From Gaoshiqia hydrogeniformans (lineage in GTDB: Bacteria; Bacteroidota; Bacteroidia; Bacteroidales; Prolixibacteraceae), in assembly GCF_049347105.1 (NCBI RefSeq), contig NZ_CP186334.1, positions 2,356,001 through 2,420,000 on the forward strand: a DNA stretch of 64,000 bases. The letters are read 5' to 3'. The notes beneath the pieces are model-generated. The model was not told the origin of the DNA and did not search any database. It saw only the letters and a program-made list of their open reading frames with translations. The first letter of the stretch is position 1. The number at the start of each line of letters is the position of its first letter. Positions 32,554-41,534 of this stretch are shown here, piece by piece. The translations under genes were made by a program, and so were the position numbers.

Positions 32554-33867
32554 ATGAAAAACAATACAATACAATATTTAACGGTGAACATTCTGGCTCA
32601 ATGTCAGTCCAATGTTCTAAAATTACTCGGAACTACACTCCTTTTTTCATTAATGACACGAAACACGTTCAGCCAAGTACTGGAAGGAGTGGATTACAGT
32701 CGTCTGAAACATGTTTATCATACCTTTGATATGGCAGGAGAGGATATTTTCGGGCAACGTTTCCCGGCCGAAAATTACAGCTTTGTTGATCGGGGGACCG
32801 GTGTGACGGTAAACGCCCTGACGACTTCGCGCCACAGCAGTTCAAAAATGTACCAAACCCATCCGCAATGGACCCCCGACGGGAAATACGTCGTGTTTAC
32901 CTCTAATCGCACGGTCCGTCAGGAACGCGGTGGGGGACAGGCTTATGCGCTTTCGATGGAAAATTTTGAAATCGTTCAGATCACAACCGGCGATCGCGGA
33001 TATAACCTGCATTTGGGATGGCATAAAAACTCGGCTTACCACATTCGTGAAAACCAGGTAACAGAACTAAAGCTCGGAAATCTGCTAAGCGACAGCGAAC
33101 AAGGGAAAGTTGGATCTCCGGATGATTATGAACTTGTTCTGGGACATATTCCGGACTCCATCCGACCTTCCGGTTTGGGTTTGGATGCCAGTGAAAAACG
33201 TATATTCTTTTCTTCCCGGTTGGAAAAAGATTTATCGGCTATTTACAGCTTCGATTTTGAAACAGGTAAAACCACCAAGCTATTGGAAGTTCCTGTCTGG
33301 ATCGGTCACTTGCAGGCTAATCCGTATGTTTCGGGCGAAATGATGTATTGCTGGGAAACCGGCGGCGACTCGCCCCAGCGCATGTGGTATCTTTCGGTTG
33401 CTCCTGACGGAAAGGTCACGAACCGTCCGGTTTATCAGGAGCGGGATAATGATTGGGTAACCCACGAAGTATTTATGGGGCCTGATCGCATTCTTTTTCA
33501 CCTGATGGGGCACCTCGACCGCCTGCAGGTCAATCAAACCGGATTATACTCTCTGAATGTCCGGACCAATCAACTGAACTTTCACGGGCAAACCGGTGCA
33601 GGAGGATACTGGCACTGCAATGCCTCGCCCGATTTGAAGTACCTGGTAGCCGATACCTTTGACGGGAAGCTTTACCGCATCAACGCAAGTAATCCGGATG
33701 ATGTGGTATTGTTGACCCAGGGGCATCGCCTGCAAAGCATCAGTCCGTTCACCAGGGAAGCACACTTACACCCTTCGGTCAGCCCCGACGGCCAATGGGT
33801 ACTCATCAACTCGAGCCTGCTGACCGAGAGCGATATCATGCTGGTACCATTATTTCCCAAATGGTGA
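32554..33867 (+). CDS. PL22-like oligogalacturonate lyase family beta-propeller, exported
   Basis: 437 aa with an N-terminal hydrophobic signal (LLFSLMTRNTFSQ). WD40/TolB-like propeller blades: HPQWTPDGKYVVFTSNR, GLGLDASEKRIFFSSRL, YWHCNASPDLKYLVADT, HPSVSPDGQWVLINSSL. PL22 lyases cleave unsaturated or saturated digalacturonate with Mn held by His residues; possible ligands here are in DNDWVTHEVF and in EAHLHPSVSPDG (His-x-His). A conserved Gln ligand could not be aligned by eye, so activity is not certain. Unlike classical cytosolic PL22, this one is exported. The pectin PUL context supports the call; a generic TolB-like propeller is the alternative. Confidence 0.7.
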   Translation: MKNNTIQYLTVNILAQCQSNVLKLLGTTLLFSLMTRNTFSQVLEGVDYSRLKHVYHTFDMAGEDIFGQRFPAENYSFVDRGTGVTVNALTTSRHSSSKMYQTHPQWTPDGKYVVFTSNRTVRQERGGGQAYALSMENFEIVQITTGDRGYNLHLGWHKNSAYHIRENQVTELKLGNLLSDSEQGKVGSPDDYELVLGHIPDSIRPSGLGLDASEKRIFFSSRLEKDLSAIYSFDFETGKTTKLLEVPVWIGHLQANPYVSGEMMYCWETGGDSPQRMWYLSVAPDGKVTNRPVYQERDNDWVTHEVFMGPDRILFHLMGHLDRLQVNQTGLYSLNVRTNQLNFHGQTGAGGYWHCNASPDLKYLVADTFDGKLYRINASNPDDVVLLTQGHRLQSISPFTREAHLHPSVSPDGQWVLINSSLLTESDIMLVPLFPKW

Positions 33868-33912
33868 GTTTAGTTTCCGTGTGATTTGTCCCAATTTCTA
33901 AAAACCGATAAA

Positions 33913-36615
33913 ATGAACAATTCATTGAGCAAACAGCCTGGTTCCGGCAGTTATTTTCTTTTGGTGCCTTTATTTTTACTGGCTCTCTGCCTGACATTTC
34001 TTCCTGGCGCATCGCAAAGTCAGCCTGTCCGGTTGAACTGGCTGGGTGATCAGGCTCCAGGTTTTTCAACGGGTGTGAGCTGGGGTGTGCCGTTTCGGCA
34101 AGGACAGGTGCAGCCCGGGCGGGAATATAGCTTGGTTACGATAACGGGCAGTACGCTTCCGTTGCAAAGCTGGCCGCTGGCTTTCTGGCCCGACGGCTCA
34201 CTGAAATGGATTGGACTCAGCACCGTACTTGATGCCTCTGCTACCGGCCCCTTTCTTCTCGAAGCTGCGAAGGAGCCGCAACCACTTGAACCCGCAAAAA
34301 GTCTCTGCGTGGACGAAACAGCAACATCTTTCCGGGTGAATACCGGGGCGCTGATCTGCGAAATCCCGCGCTCGGGGAACCAGCTGATTGGCTTACTGAC
34401 GGTGGAAGGTAAAACGGTTTCAACGGGAGGCGAATTAGTTTGTCTGCTGCAACAGGGGCCAACAGCAGATTACGGGCCACAACCATCAGTTGAAACGTTT
34501 ACGGGCTACATTGACAGGCTTACGTTGGAGCAGGCGGGGCCGGTGCGGGCCGTCGTCAAGGTGGAAGGCTATCACCAATCGGTGTCGGGCAATCGGAGCT
34601 GGCTGCCCTTTGTCGTGCGCCTGTATTTTTATGCCGGCCTGCCAACCGTAAAAATGGTGCATACCATCATTTACGACGGCGATCAGGAACAGGACTTTAT
34701 CCGCGGACTGGGCGTCAGTTTTGATGTTCCCTTGGATGAAGAACTGTATAACCGACACATTCGTTTTTCGGGTCAGGAAGGCCGGCTGTGGGACGAGCCG
34801 GTACAGCCGCTTACCGGGCGGGTTCCCTTGTCTCGTACAGACGATTTATACAAAAAACAACTCTGTGGAGAACACATCCCCGGGAGGGAATCGTTTTCTG
34901 AGAATCAACAATTCCTGCTTCACCACTGGGCTTCGTGGGCCGATTTTAAACTGAACCAATTGAATTCGGATGGTTTTACGATTCAAAAGCGGACCAACCC
35001 GGCGAGCGCCTGGATTGATGCCGGGGCCGGAACTCGTTCACAGGGGATGGTCTTTGCAGGCGATGTTTCCGGAGGGCTGGCGGTCTGCATGCGCGACTTC
35101 TGGCAATCCTACCCTTCAGCCCTGGAAATAAAAAATGCCCGAAGTGATACCGCCAAATTACTTGCCTGGATGTGGTCGCCCGATGCGCCCGCCATGGATA
35201 TGCGCCATTACGACACCATTCCCTGGGGCCACAACCTGGACGCCAGCTACGAGGATGTGCAGCCGGGTTTCAGCAGCGCTACCGGCGTTGGCCGCACCAC
35301 CGAGTTCGTGCTGTTTGCAAGCCCGGCCGTTCCTTCTTCGGAAACACTGACTGAAATCACCCGCCTGGCCAACCATCCGCCGCTATTGACAGTCAGCCCG
35401 GAATATCTGCATCAGGTGCCGGCTTTTGGCATTTGGAGCTTGCCCGACCGAAGCACTCCGGGGAAACAGTGGCTGGAAAACCAACTCGACAAAGCCTTCA
35501 GCTACTACCGGCTGGAAGTGGAACAACGCCGCTGGTATGGATTCTGGGACTATGGCGATGTCATGCACGCCTACGATCCCGGGCGCCATGTGTGGCGCTA
35601 CGATATTGGCGGCTATGCCTGGGACAATACCGAGCTGATGCCCAACCTGTGGTTGTGGTACAGTTTTTTGCGCAGCGGCCGCGAAGACATATTCCGGATG
35701 GCCGAGGCCATGACCCGCCATACGGGGGAAGTGGACGTCTATCATCTTGGGCGTTTTGAAGGATTAGGTTCCCGTCATAACGTGCGTCACTGGGGATGCG
35801 GCTCCAAAGAAGTGCGCATTGCCCAGGCCGCTTTGAGCCGGTTCTACTATTACCTCACCACCGATGAACGGACCGGCGACCTGATGCGGGCTTCCGCTGA
35901 AGCATCGAACCGGGCGATTGGCGAGCTCGATCCCTTGCGGCTGATTCTTGAAAAAGGCGAGCATCAGACCCACGCCCGCATGGGGCCCGACTGGCTGGCC
36001 CTGGCCGGTAACTGGATGACCGAATGGGAACGAACCGGCGACAAAAAATGGCGCGACAAGATTATGGCGGGTGTAAAAAGTCTGGCTGAAATGCCTTACG
36101 GACTGTTCTCGGGTAAAGGAGCAGCCATGGGGTACGACCCGGAAAATCACCAACTATCTCAATTGCATCCTGAGGATATTGGTTTTTCCCATCTCTCGGT
36201 ATTGATGGGTGGCCCCGAAGTGGCTTATGAATTGACCGAATTATTGGGCGAACCCGAATGGACCCGAATGTGGGAACAGTTTACCCGGCTTTACGGCGCC
36301 CCGGCCGATAGTGTGCATAACGAATTCGGTGTGTCCGTACAGCTTGGAAATCCGGGCCATTGGTATGCCCGCCTTCCTGCATATTATTCGAAAATGAAAA
36401 ATGAACCGGTCTGGGGCAGACGAGCCTGGGATGAATTTTTGCAAACGGATACTTCCTTTGAATTGAACTTATTTGACGGGCCGCAAACCCTGGAGCCGGT
36501 TTATGAGGTGGAAAATATTTCAACCAATAACACGGCACAATGGGGGCTAAATGCCATTCAGCTACTGGAATTAATTGGAAATCAACTTCCGGATAATCAT
36601 GAACGTTTTAAATAG
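33913..36615 (+). CDS. PL26-like exo-rhamnogalacturonan lyase (PcRGLX/YetA family)
   Basis: 900 aa from ATG 33913, signal peptide ending GASQSQ. Members cut rhamnogalacturonan I from its end by beta-elimination. Three-part layout: N-terminal RIFT-barrel-like domain (GVSWGVPFRQGQV, WPLAFWPDGSLKWIGLS), central beta-sandwich (RLYFYAGLPTVKMVHTIIYD, DFIRGLGVSFDVPL) and C-terminal (alpha/alpha) toroid (RRWYGFWDYGDVMHAYD, RYDIGGYAWDNTELMPNLW, RHTGEVDVYHLGRFEGLGSR, HNVRHWGCGSKE). These match the YetA/PcRGLX family as I know it. With GH28 and GH105 nearby it would depolymerise the RG-I backbone to unsaturated GalA-Rha units. Confidence 0.85.
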   Translation: MNNSLSKQPGSGSYFLLVPLFLLALCLTFLPGASQSQPVRLNWLGDQAPGFSTGVSWGVPFRQGQVQPGREYSLVTITGSTLPLQSWPLAFWPDGSLKWIGLSTVLDASATGPFLLEAAKEPQPLEPAKSLCVDETATSFRVNTGALICEIPRSGNQLIGLLTVEGKTVSTGGELVCLLQQGPTADYGPQPSVETFTGYIDRLTLEQAGPVRAVVKVEGYHQSVSGNRSWLPFVVRLYFYAGLPTVKMVHTIIYDGDQEQDFIRGLGVSFDVPLDEELYNRHIRFSGQEGRLWDEPVQPLTGRVPLSRTDDLYKKQLCGEHIPGRESFSENQQFLLHHWASWADFKLNQLNSDGFTIQKRTNPASAWIDAGAGTRSQGMVFAGDVSGGLAVCMRDFWQSYPSALEIKNARSDTAKLLAWMWSPDAPAMDMRHYDTIPWGHNLDASYEDVQPGFSSATGVGRTTEFVLFASPAVPSSETLTEITRLANHPPLLTVSPEYLHQVPAFGIWSLPDRSTPGKQWLENQLDKAFSYYRLEVEQRRWYGFWDYGDVMHAYDPGRHVWRYDIGGYAWDNTELMPNLWLWYSFLRSGREDIFRMAEAMTRHTGEVDVYHLGRFEGLGSRHNVRHWGCGSKEVRIAQAALSRFYYYLTTDERTGDLMRASAEASNRAIGELDPLRLILEKGEHQTHARMGPDWLALAGNWMTEWERTGDKKWRDKIMAGVKSLAEMPYGLFSGKGAAMGYDPENHQLSQLHPEDIGFSHLSVLMGGPEVAYELTELLGEPEWTRMWEQFTRLYGAPADSVHNEFGVSVQLGNPGHWYARLPAYYSKMKNEPVWGRRAWDEFLQTDTSFELNLFDGPQTLEPVYEVENISTNNTAQWGLNAIQLLELIGNQLPDNHERFK

Positions 36616-36619
36616 AAAA

Positions 36620-37348
36620 ATGAGGACAGCGATCGGGCAGATCCGAAAACTGACGGGCATGTCAGCTGTCGTTTTTAGTATGGTAGCGGCTTTCCCGGCT
36701 GCATGTAAATATCAGGAAAAGGGTTTCACCTATGAGAAAGATTCTTTAATTTTTCAGGATTGTTTTGATTCAACGCTGGATCACTGGGTAGTTGAAGTAG
36801 ATTCGGCGCCGGGCGTAACAATTGAAATCAGAAACGGGAAACTGATGATTGATGTTGACCGGGGAGCTACCGTGTGGTTTAATCAAAAACTGTCAGGAAA
36901 TTTACTTTTTGAGTACAAACGGAAAGTGATCATGGATGGTGGCCCGAACGACCGTCTTTCGGATATGAACCAGTTTTGGATGGCCGGCGATCCTCGGAAT
37001 CCGGTTCTTTTTACACGAAAAGGTGCATTTGCCGAATATGATTCCTTACGAATGTATTACGCCGGAATAGGAGGAAATTATAATAACACTACGCGTTTCC
37101 GGAAGTACAACGGAAATGGCGGGCGGATCCTGTATCACGATTTGACCGATACGACTCGTTTGCTAAAGCCAAACCACACTTACCTGATTGAGGTGATGGT
37201 GTATAAGGGTACCACCAGGGTTTTTGTCGACAACGAAGAATTTTTCAGCTTTACCGACCCGGACCCAATTGAGAGCGGTTATTTTGGGATCCGCACCACC
37301 TGGTCACGACAAGAAATAGATGATTTTAAAGTATACCGGTTGAAGTAG
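36620..37348 (+). CDS. DUF6250-like jelly-roll lipoprotein
   Basis: 242 aa from ATG 36620; ATG 36599 is possible and would overlap the preceding gene by 17 nt. Lipobox FPAAC. Beta-rich concanavalin-like sequence: LIFQDCFDSTLDHWVVEVD, KLMIDVDRGATVWFNQKL, LLFEYKRKVIMDGGPNDRLSD, NQFWMAGDP, YYAGIGGNYNNTTRFRKY, YFGIRTTWSRQEIDDFKVY. This matches the DUF6250 proteins found with rhamnogalacturonan genes. No proven activity known to me; either a sugar-binding protein or an auxiliary lyase/hydrolase. Confidence 0.78.
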   Translation: MRTAIGQIRKLTGMSAVVFSMVAAFPAACKYQEKGFTYEKDSLIFQDCFDSTLDHWVVEVDSAPGVTIEIRNGKLMIDVDRGATVWFNQKLSGNLLFEYKRKVIMDGGPNDRLSDMNQFWMAGDPRNPVLFTRKGAFAEYDSLRMYYAGIGGNYNNTTRFRKYNGNGGRILYHDLTDTTRLLKPNHTYLIEVMVYKGTTRVFVDNEEFFSFTDPDPIESGYFGIRTTWSRQEIDDFKVYRLK

Positions 37349-37368
37349 AAATTTAAAAGAACAAACCA

Positions 37369-38793
37369 ATGACGAAACGAAACTACATGGGTAAAATTTT
37401 TCGGATCCGAAAGTTCTGTGCTTGGCATCTGCTTTTGCTGCTGGTATTGCTTTTGCTGGCAACGGGATGTCAAAATACTGAAAAACAAGCTGTTTTTAAT
37501 GTGATGGATTACGGTGCAAAAGGTGATAGCCAGACCTTGGATACAGAAGCGATCCAACGGGCTATTGACGCGGCATCAGCACGCGGAAACCAGGCGCGGG
37601 TGCTTGTTCCTGCGCGGCACAGGTACCTGATTGGCACCTTGGTGCTGAAAAGTGATATCGATTTTCATCTGGAAGGGGATGCCGAACTGCTTGTAAGTAC
37701 CCGTGAAGAAGATTATTCGGGAGAAGCGGCTATTGTGGCCAATGGAGCAAACAGGTTAACCGTTTCGGGAACAGGACGGATTAACGGACGGGCGTTGGAA
37801 TTCATGGATCATTACGAAGAAAAAAATGAATGGTGGATTCCCAAAGGATGGCGTCCCAAATTATTGATCCTGACCAGTTGTAATGAATTGGTTGTGAAAG
37901 AAATTACTGTTGAAAAAGCCCCAAGCTGGAGCCTGCACCTGTTGGGTTGCGAAAATGTATTGATTGAGCATGTCAGCATCCGAAACAACCTGGATGTACC
38001 CAATTGCGACGGAATTGATCCCGATCATTGTCGTAATGTTGAAATCAGGCATTGCCACATCATTTGCGGCGACGATGCCATCGTGGTGAAGGCAACCCGA
38101 CAGGCCGAAGATTATGGACCTTCTGCCAATATTTGGGTACACGATTGTGTGCTGGAAACGCAGGATTCGGGGGTGAAGATTGGTACCGAAACCACACAGG
38201 ACATTTTTAATATTGTTTTCGAACGCTGCGAGATTAAAACCAGTTGCCGGGGTCTCACCATCCAGTTGCGCGACGAAGGAAATGTAAGCAACATCACGTT
38301 TAGAGACATCACGTTCACTTCCCGCTATCATTCCGATCCGTGGTGGGGACGGGGAGAAGCCATCTCTTTTACGGCTATTCCACGCTTTCCGGAAGGTAAG
38401 ATTGGTCAGATTCGAAATGTCAGGGTTGAAAATGTAACTGGTCTGGCCGAAAACAGTATCCGTATCAACGGCACCCAAGAGAGCCGCATTGAAAATGTGC
38501 AGTTCAGCGACGTACACGTCACCCTGAACCGCTGGACAGATTATCAGGGGGGACTGATGGACAACCGACCGGCCAAATCATATCCGGATATCGAATTCCG
38601 CAGTAATCCGGGCATTTATATTCGTTTTGCCGACCAGGTGAGAATAAACAACAGCTCGGTTTCGTGGGGAGATAACCTGCCCGGGTATTTTACGCATGCC
38701 CTGGAGGCGCACGATGTTACAGGTTTGGTTTTGGACGAATTTAAAGGCGAAGCTGCACATCCTGGCCGTTATCATGCAGTGTTTGTTAAGTGA
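37369..38793 (+). CDS. GH28 polygalacturonase/rhamnogalacturonan hydrolase lipoprotein
   Basis: 474 aa, lipobox LLATGC at residue 34. Right-handed beta-helix of GH28, which hydrolyses galacturonosyl or rhamnogalacturonan linkages with inversion. Catalytic Asp triad: Asp214 in NCDGID and Asp235/Asp236 in CGDDAIVVK. The usual GHG strand reads DSGVKIGTET and the RIK strand reads RGLTIQLRDEG, as in rhamnogalacturonan-active or exo-type members rather than plain endopolygalacturonases. N-terminal pectate-lyase-like VMDYGAKGDSQTLDTEAIQ is standard. It acts with PL26 and GH105. Confidence 0.92.
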   Translation: MTKRNYMGKIFRIRKFCAWHLLLLLVLLLLATGCQNTEKQAVFNVMDYGAKGDSQTLDTEAIQRAIDAASARGNQARVLVPARHRYLIGTLVLKSDIDFHLEGDAELLVSTREEDYSGEAAIVANGANRLTVSGTGRINGRALEFMDHYEEKNEWWIPKGWRPKLLILTSCNELVVKEITVEKAPSWSLHLLGCENVLIEHVSIRNNLDVPNCDGIDPDHCRNVEIRHCHIICGDDAIVVKATRQAEDYGPSANIWVHDCVLETQDSGVKIGTETTQDIFNIVFERCEIKTSCRGLTIQLRDEGNVSNITFRDITFTSRYHSDPWWGRGEAISFTAIPRFPEGKIGQIRNVRVENVTGLAENSIRINGTQESRIENVQFSDVHVTLNRWTDYQGGLMDNRPAKSYPDIEFRSNPGIYIRFADQVRINNSSVSWGDNLPGYFTHALEAHDVTGLVLDEFKGEAAHPGRYHAVFVK

Positions 38794-38854
38794 CCTGCGT
38801 CTGAAAGGTTCAGTATCCATGTAAAAGAGTACGAATATCATTAAATTTAAATAC

Positions 38855-40264
38855 ATGAACATGAAATTGGTAGCATTTACAAATTTTCTAAAAGTAACAA
38901 TGATCACTTTTTTGGGCTTTATGGCAGCCGGAACAGTGGCCCAGGAAAAACCGGAAACCGATGTGACAACACCTTTACACATGATGCGCCCGGACTACCC
39001 CATGCCTTATGGTTTGCCCGAGGTGAAAGAAATTAAAACCGTGCTCGACCGGGTGTTTTTGTACCTGGATGAAGTGACTCCGGCTAAGGTCGTTAACCGG
39101 AAGACCAACAAAGAGATCACTGAATTGAGTCAGATTACCAAAGACGCGATGTTGCAGCAGGGAGACTTCCGCCTGACCAGCTATGAGTGGGGTGTGACTT
39201 ATGCCGGTATGTTACTGGCGGGTGAAGTTACCGGCGACAAACGGTATACCGGATATGCGGGAAAAAGGCTGAAATTGCTGGCCGACCTCACCGCTTTCTA
39301 TCGCGAACACCCCGACCTGGACGTGGATCGCAGTTCGCCGGTGCATTCGGTGTTGCACCCGCATGCTCTCGATGACGCCGGTGCCATGTGTGCGGCCATG
39401 ATCAAAGTTGAACGCGAAAAGCAGGACGGCAACCTGCGCCCGATGATTGATAACTTCATTGATTATATTCACAACAAAGAATTTCGCTTGGAAGATGGCA
39501 CACTGGCGCGTAACCGGCCTCACCGGAACACCCTTTGGCTCGACGATTTGTTTATGAGTGTGCCTGCTTTGGCACAAATGGGAAAGCTGACCGGTGATGT
39601 GCAGTATTACGACGATGCAGTAAATCAAGTGCTTCAATTTTCAAAACGGATGTTCAATTCTGAAAATGGGTTATATATGCATGGCTGGGTGCAGCAGATG
39701 GAAGTGCATCCGCAATTTCACTGGGCTCGCGCTAACGGTTGGGCGGTGATGACAATGGTTGAGTTGCTGGAGGTACTGCCTCAATCGCATCCGCGATATT
39801 CGGCCGTGCTGGAACAATTGCGTGCCCATATTGCCGGACTGGTCAAATATCAGAGCGGAACCGGTTTCTGGCATCAGTTGATTGACAGGAATGACAGTTA
39901 CCTGGAAACTTCGGCTACCGCGATCTACACGTATGCGATTGCGCGGGCTATAAATAGAGGATACATCGATAAATATGCTTATGCTTCGATCGCTGTTCTG
40001 GGTTGGAATGCAGTTTCAAGCATGGTAAATGAACGCGGGCAGGTATTGGGTACCTGCGTGGGAACCGGTATGGCTTTCGATCCGGCTTTCTATTATTTTC
40101 GTCCGGTGAATCCTTATGCTGCACATGGCTACGGGCCAGTGCTGCTGGCCGGCGCCGAAATGATCAGCCTTCTGAACAATTCGTTCCCCAAAATGAATGA
40201 CAGCGCCGTGATGTTTTATCCGGAAGAAATCAAAACGGACGCCCCGATCTTCGGTGTGGATTAA
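38855..40264 (+). CDS. GH105 unsaturated rhamnogalacturonyl hydrolase, exported
   Basis: 469 aa, signal ending GTVAQ. GH105 removes the unsaturated galacturonyl unit left by RG lyases through hydration of the double bond, in an (alpha/alpha)6 barrel. Motifs: YEWGVTYAGMLLAGEVTGD, LDDAGAMCAAMI, RNTLWLDDLFMSVPALAQMG with Asp230 as the likely catalytic acid, FHWARANGWAVMTMVELLEV, GFWHQLIDRNDSYLETSATA and GTCVGTGMA. Complete. Downstream partner of the PL26 product. Confidence 0.93.
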   Translation: MNMKLVAFTNFLKVTMITFLGFMAAGTVAQEKPETDVTTPLHMMRPDYPMPYGLPEVKEIKTVLDRVFLYLDEVTPAKVVNRKTNKEITELSQITKDAMLQQGDFRLTSYEWGVTYAGMLLAGEVTGDKRYTGYAGKRLKLLADLTAFYREHPDLDVDRSSPVHSVLHPHALDDAGAMCAAMIKVEREKQDGNLRPMIDNFIDYIHNKEFRLEDGTLARNRPHRNTLWLDDLFMSVPALAQMGKLTGDVQYYDDAVNQVLQFSKRMFNSENGLYMHGWVQQMEVHPQFHWARANGWAVMTMVELLEVLPQSHPRYSAVLEQLRAHIAGLVKYQSGTGFWHQLIDRNDSYLETSATAIYTYAIARAINRGYIDKYAYASIAVLGWNAVSSMVNERGQVLGTCVGTGMAFDPAFYYFRPVNPYAAHGYGPVLLAGAEMISLLNNSFPKMNDSAVMFYPEEIKTDAPIFGVD

Positions 40265-40397
40265 GCGCGAAAGTACCTTTGAGCGAATTCAGGCAGTTAC
40301 GGGTTTAATTCATGCAATTACCCGGTTGCCTGGCTCCGTTCCCGGATGTACGTCAGTACAGATGTTCTATGAAATGAACCTTGTAAAATTTATACGG

Positions 40398-41465
40398 ATG
40401 AGAATAATCCTGATCCTGATCTGCGGTCTGCTATTTCCCATCTGTCTTTGCGGACAAGAGGATCGCGGCTATCAGGTTTTCCAGTTCCCGGCCGACAGGA
40501 TTCCGCGGATTGACGGTTATGCAGGCGATTGGAACATAGTTCCGCCAAACTATACTGTGGGCATGGACCAGCTTTGGGATGACAGCAAAAAACATCCGGC
40601 AGCTAGTCCCGAAAACCTGTCGGTGAGCGTTAAAGTGGGCTGGGTGAAAGGCATGAACCGGCTTTATTTTCTGTATGAAGCGTACGACGACTACTGGGAC
40701 TTTTCGCGTCCTGACCTGCACAACGACACCTTCGAACTGATTGTGGACGGCGACCTTTCGGGCGGACCGTTCATCGACCGCTTTCACCCCAATAAGGAAA
40801 TGGACCCGATGAGCGTCTGGTTTTCGTTTCACGGGGTACAGGCGCAAAACTACCACATCTTTACCCCGGCCGAGGGAAAAGACTGGACCCTGGTTTGGGG
40901 CAGCCAGCCCTGGATTAAGGAACTGCCGTATGCCAATGCGGCGTATCAGTACGATTTTAAGCCCGGCGAAGCCGGTAAATTAACCCTTGAGTTCTGGGTT
41001 ACGCCTTTTGATTATGCCGGAAATGACCCTGCCCGGGCTGTGGAGTCGGTTTTATATGAAAACAAGAAAATTGGCTTGTGCTGGGCGGTTATTGATTATG
41101 ATGATGTAGAAAAGGAGGGAAATAATGGTTTCTGGAACCTGTCCAAAGAACACACCATGTACGGAAATGCTTCTCATGGTCTGGTGTTTGAGTTGATGCC
41201 GCTTGAAAAACAGTTTCAAAAGCCGGTCGAAGCGAAATGGTCTTTTCAGGTGCTTGACGGGGATCGGCGCCTGGTGGCTTTCACCGATGAATCGTCAGGA
41301 GAGATTGATTCCTGGAAATGGGATTTTGGCGATGGAGAAACTTCAGCCGAACAACACCCGCTGCATCAATACACCGGCGCCGGTAAATATGTTGTAGTGC
41401 TTTGGGTGGAAGGTCCCGAAGGAAAATCCCGACTGTCGAAGGTGTGGGATGTGGTGGTCAAATAA
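40398..41465 (+). CDS. Exported CBM9-like plus PKD-domain carbohydrate-binding protein
   Basis: 355 aa from ATG 40398, which gives signal MRIILILICGLLFPICLCGQ; ATG 40374 is an alternative. Residues to about 255 resemble the CBM9-like domain of PUL proteins: RIDGYAGDWN, LSVSVKVGWVKGMNRLYFLY, LHNDTFELIVDGDLSGG. A PKD domain follows (VAFTDESSGEIDSWKWDFGDGE and QYTGAGKYVVVLWVEG). No catalytic residues recognised. Likely a surface or secreted binder of the pectic polymer; last gene of the PUL and followed by a strong terminator. Confidence 0.8.
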   Translation: MRIILILICGLLFPICLCGQEDRGYQVFQFPADRIPRIDGYAGDWNIVPPNYTVGMDQLWDDSKKHPAASPENLSVSVKVGWVKGMNRLYFLYEAYDDYWDFSRPDLHNDTFELIVDGDLSGGPFIDRFHPNKEMDPMSVWFSFHGVQAQNYHIFTPAEGKDWTLVWGSQPWIKELPYANAAYQYDFKPGEAGKLTLEFWVTPFDYAGNDPARAVESVLYENKKIGLCWAVIDYDDVEKEGNNGFWNLSKEHTMYGNASHGLVFELMPLEKQFQKPVEAKWSFQVLDGDRRLVAFTDESSGEIDSWKWDFGDGETSAEQHPLHQYTGAGKYVVVLWVEGPEGKSRLSKVWDVVVK

Positions 41466-41482
41466 AGCATGACAAGTTTAGT

Positions 41483-41514
41483 AAAAAGCCCGGCTCAAAC
41501 GAACCGGGCTTTTT
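41483..41514. terminator. Bidirectional terminator between convergent genes
   Basis: Stem AAAAAGCCCGG with CCGGGCTTTTT, 10-nt loop, T-run on each strand. It ends the pectin PUL (+) and the isomerase-like gene (-). Confidence 0.92.
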
Positions 41515-41534
41515 ATTTTGGAGTTGTTGATTTG

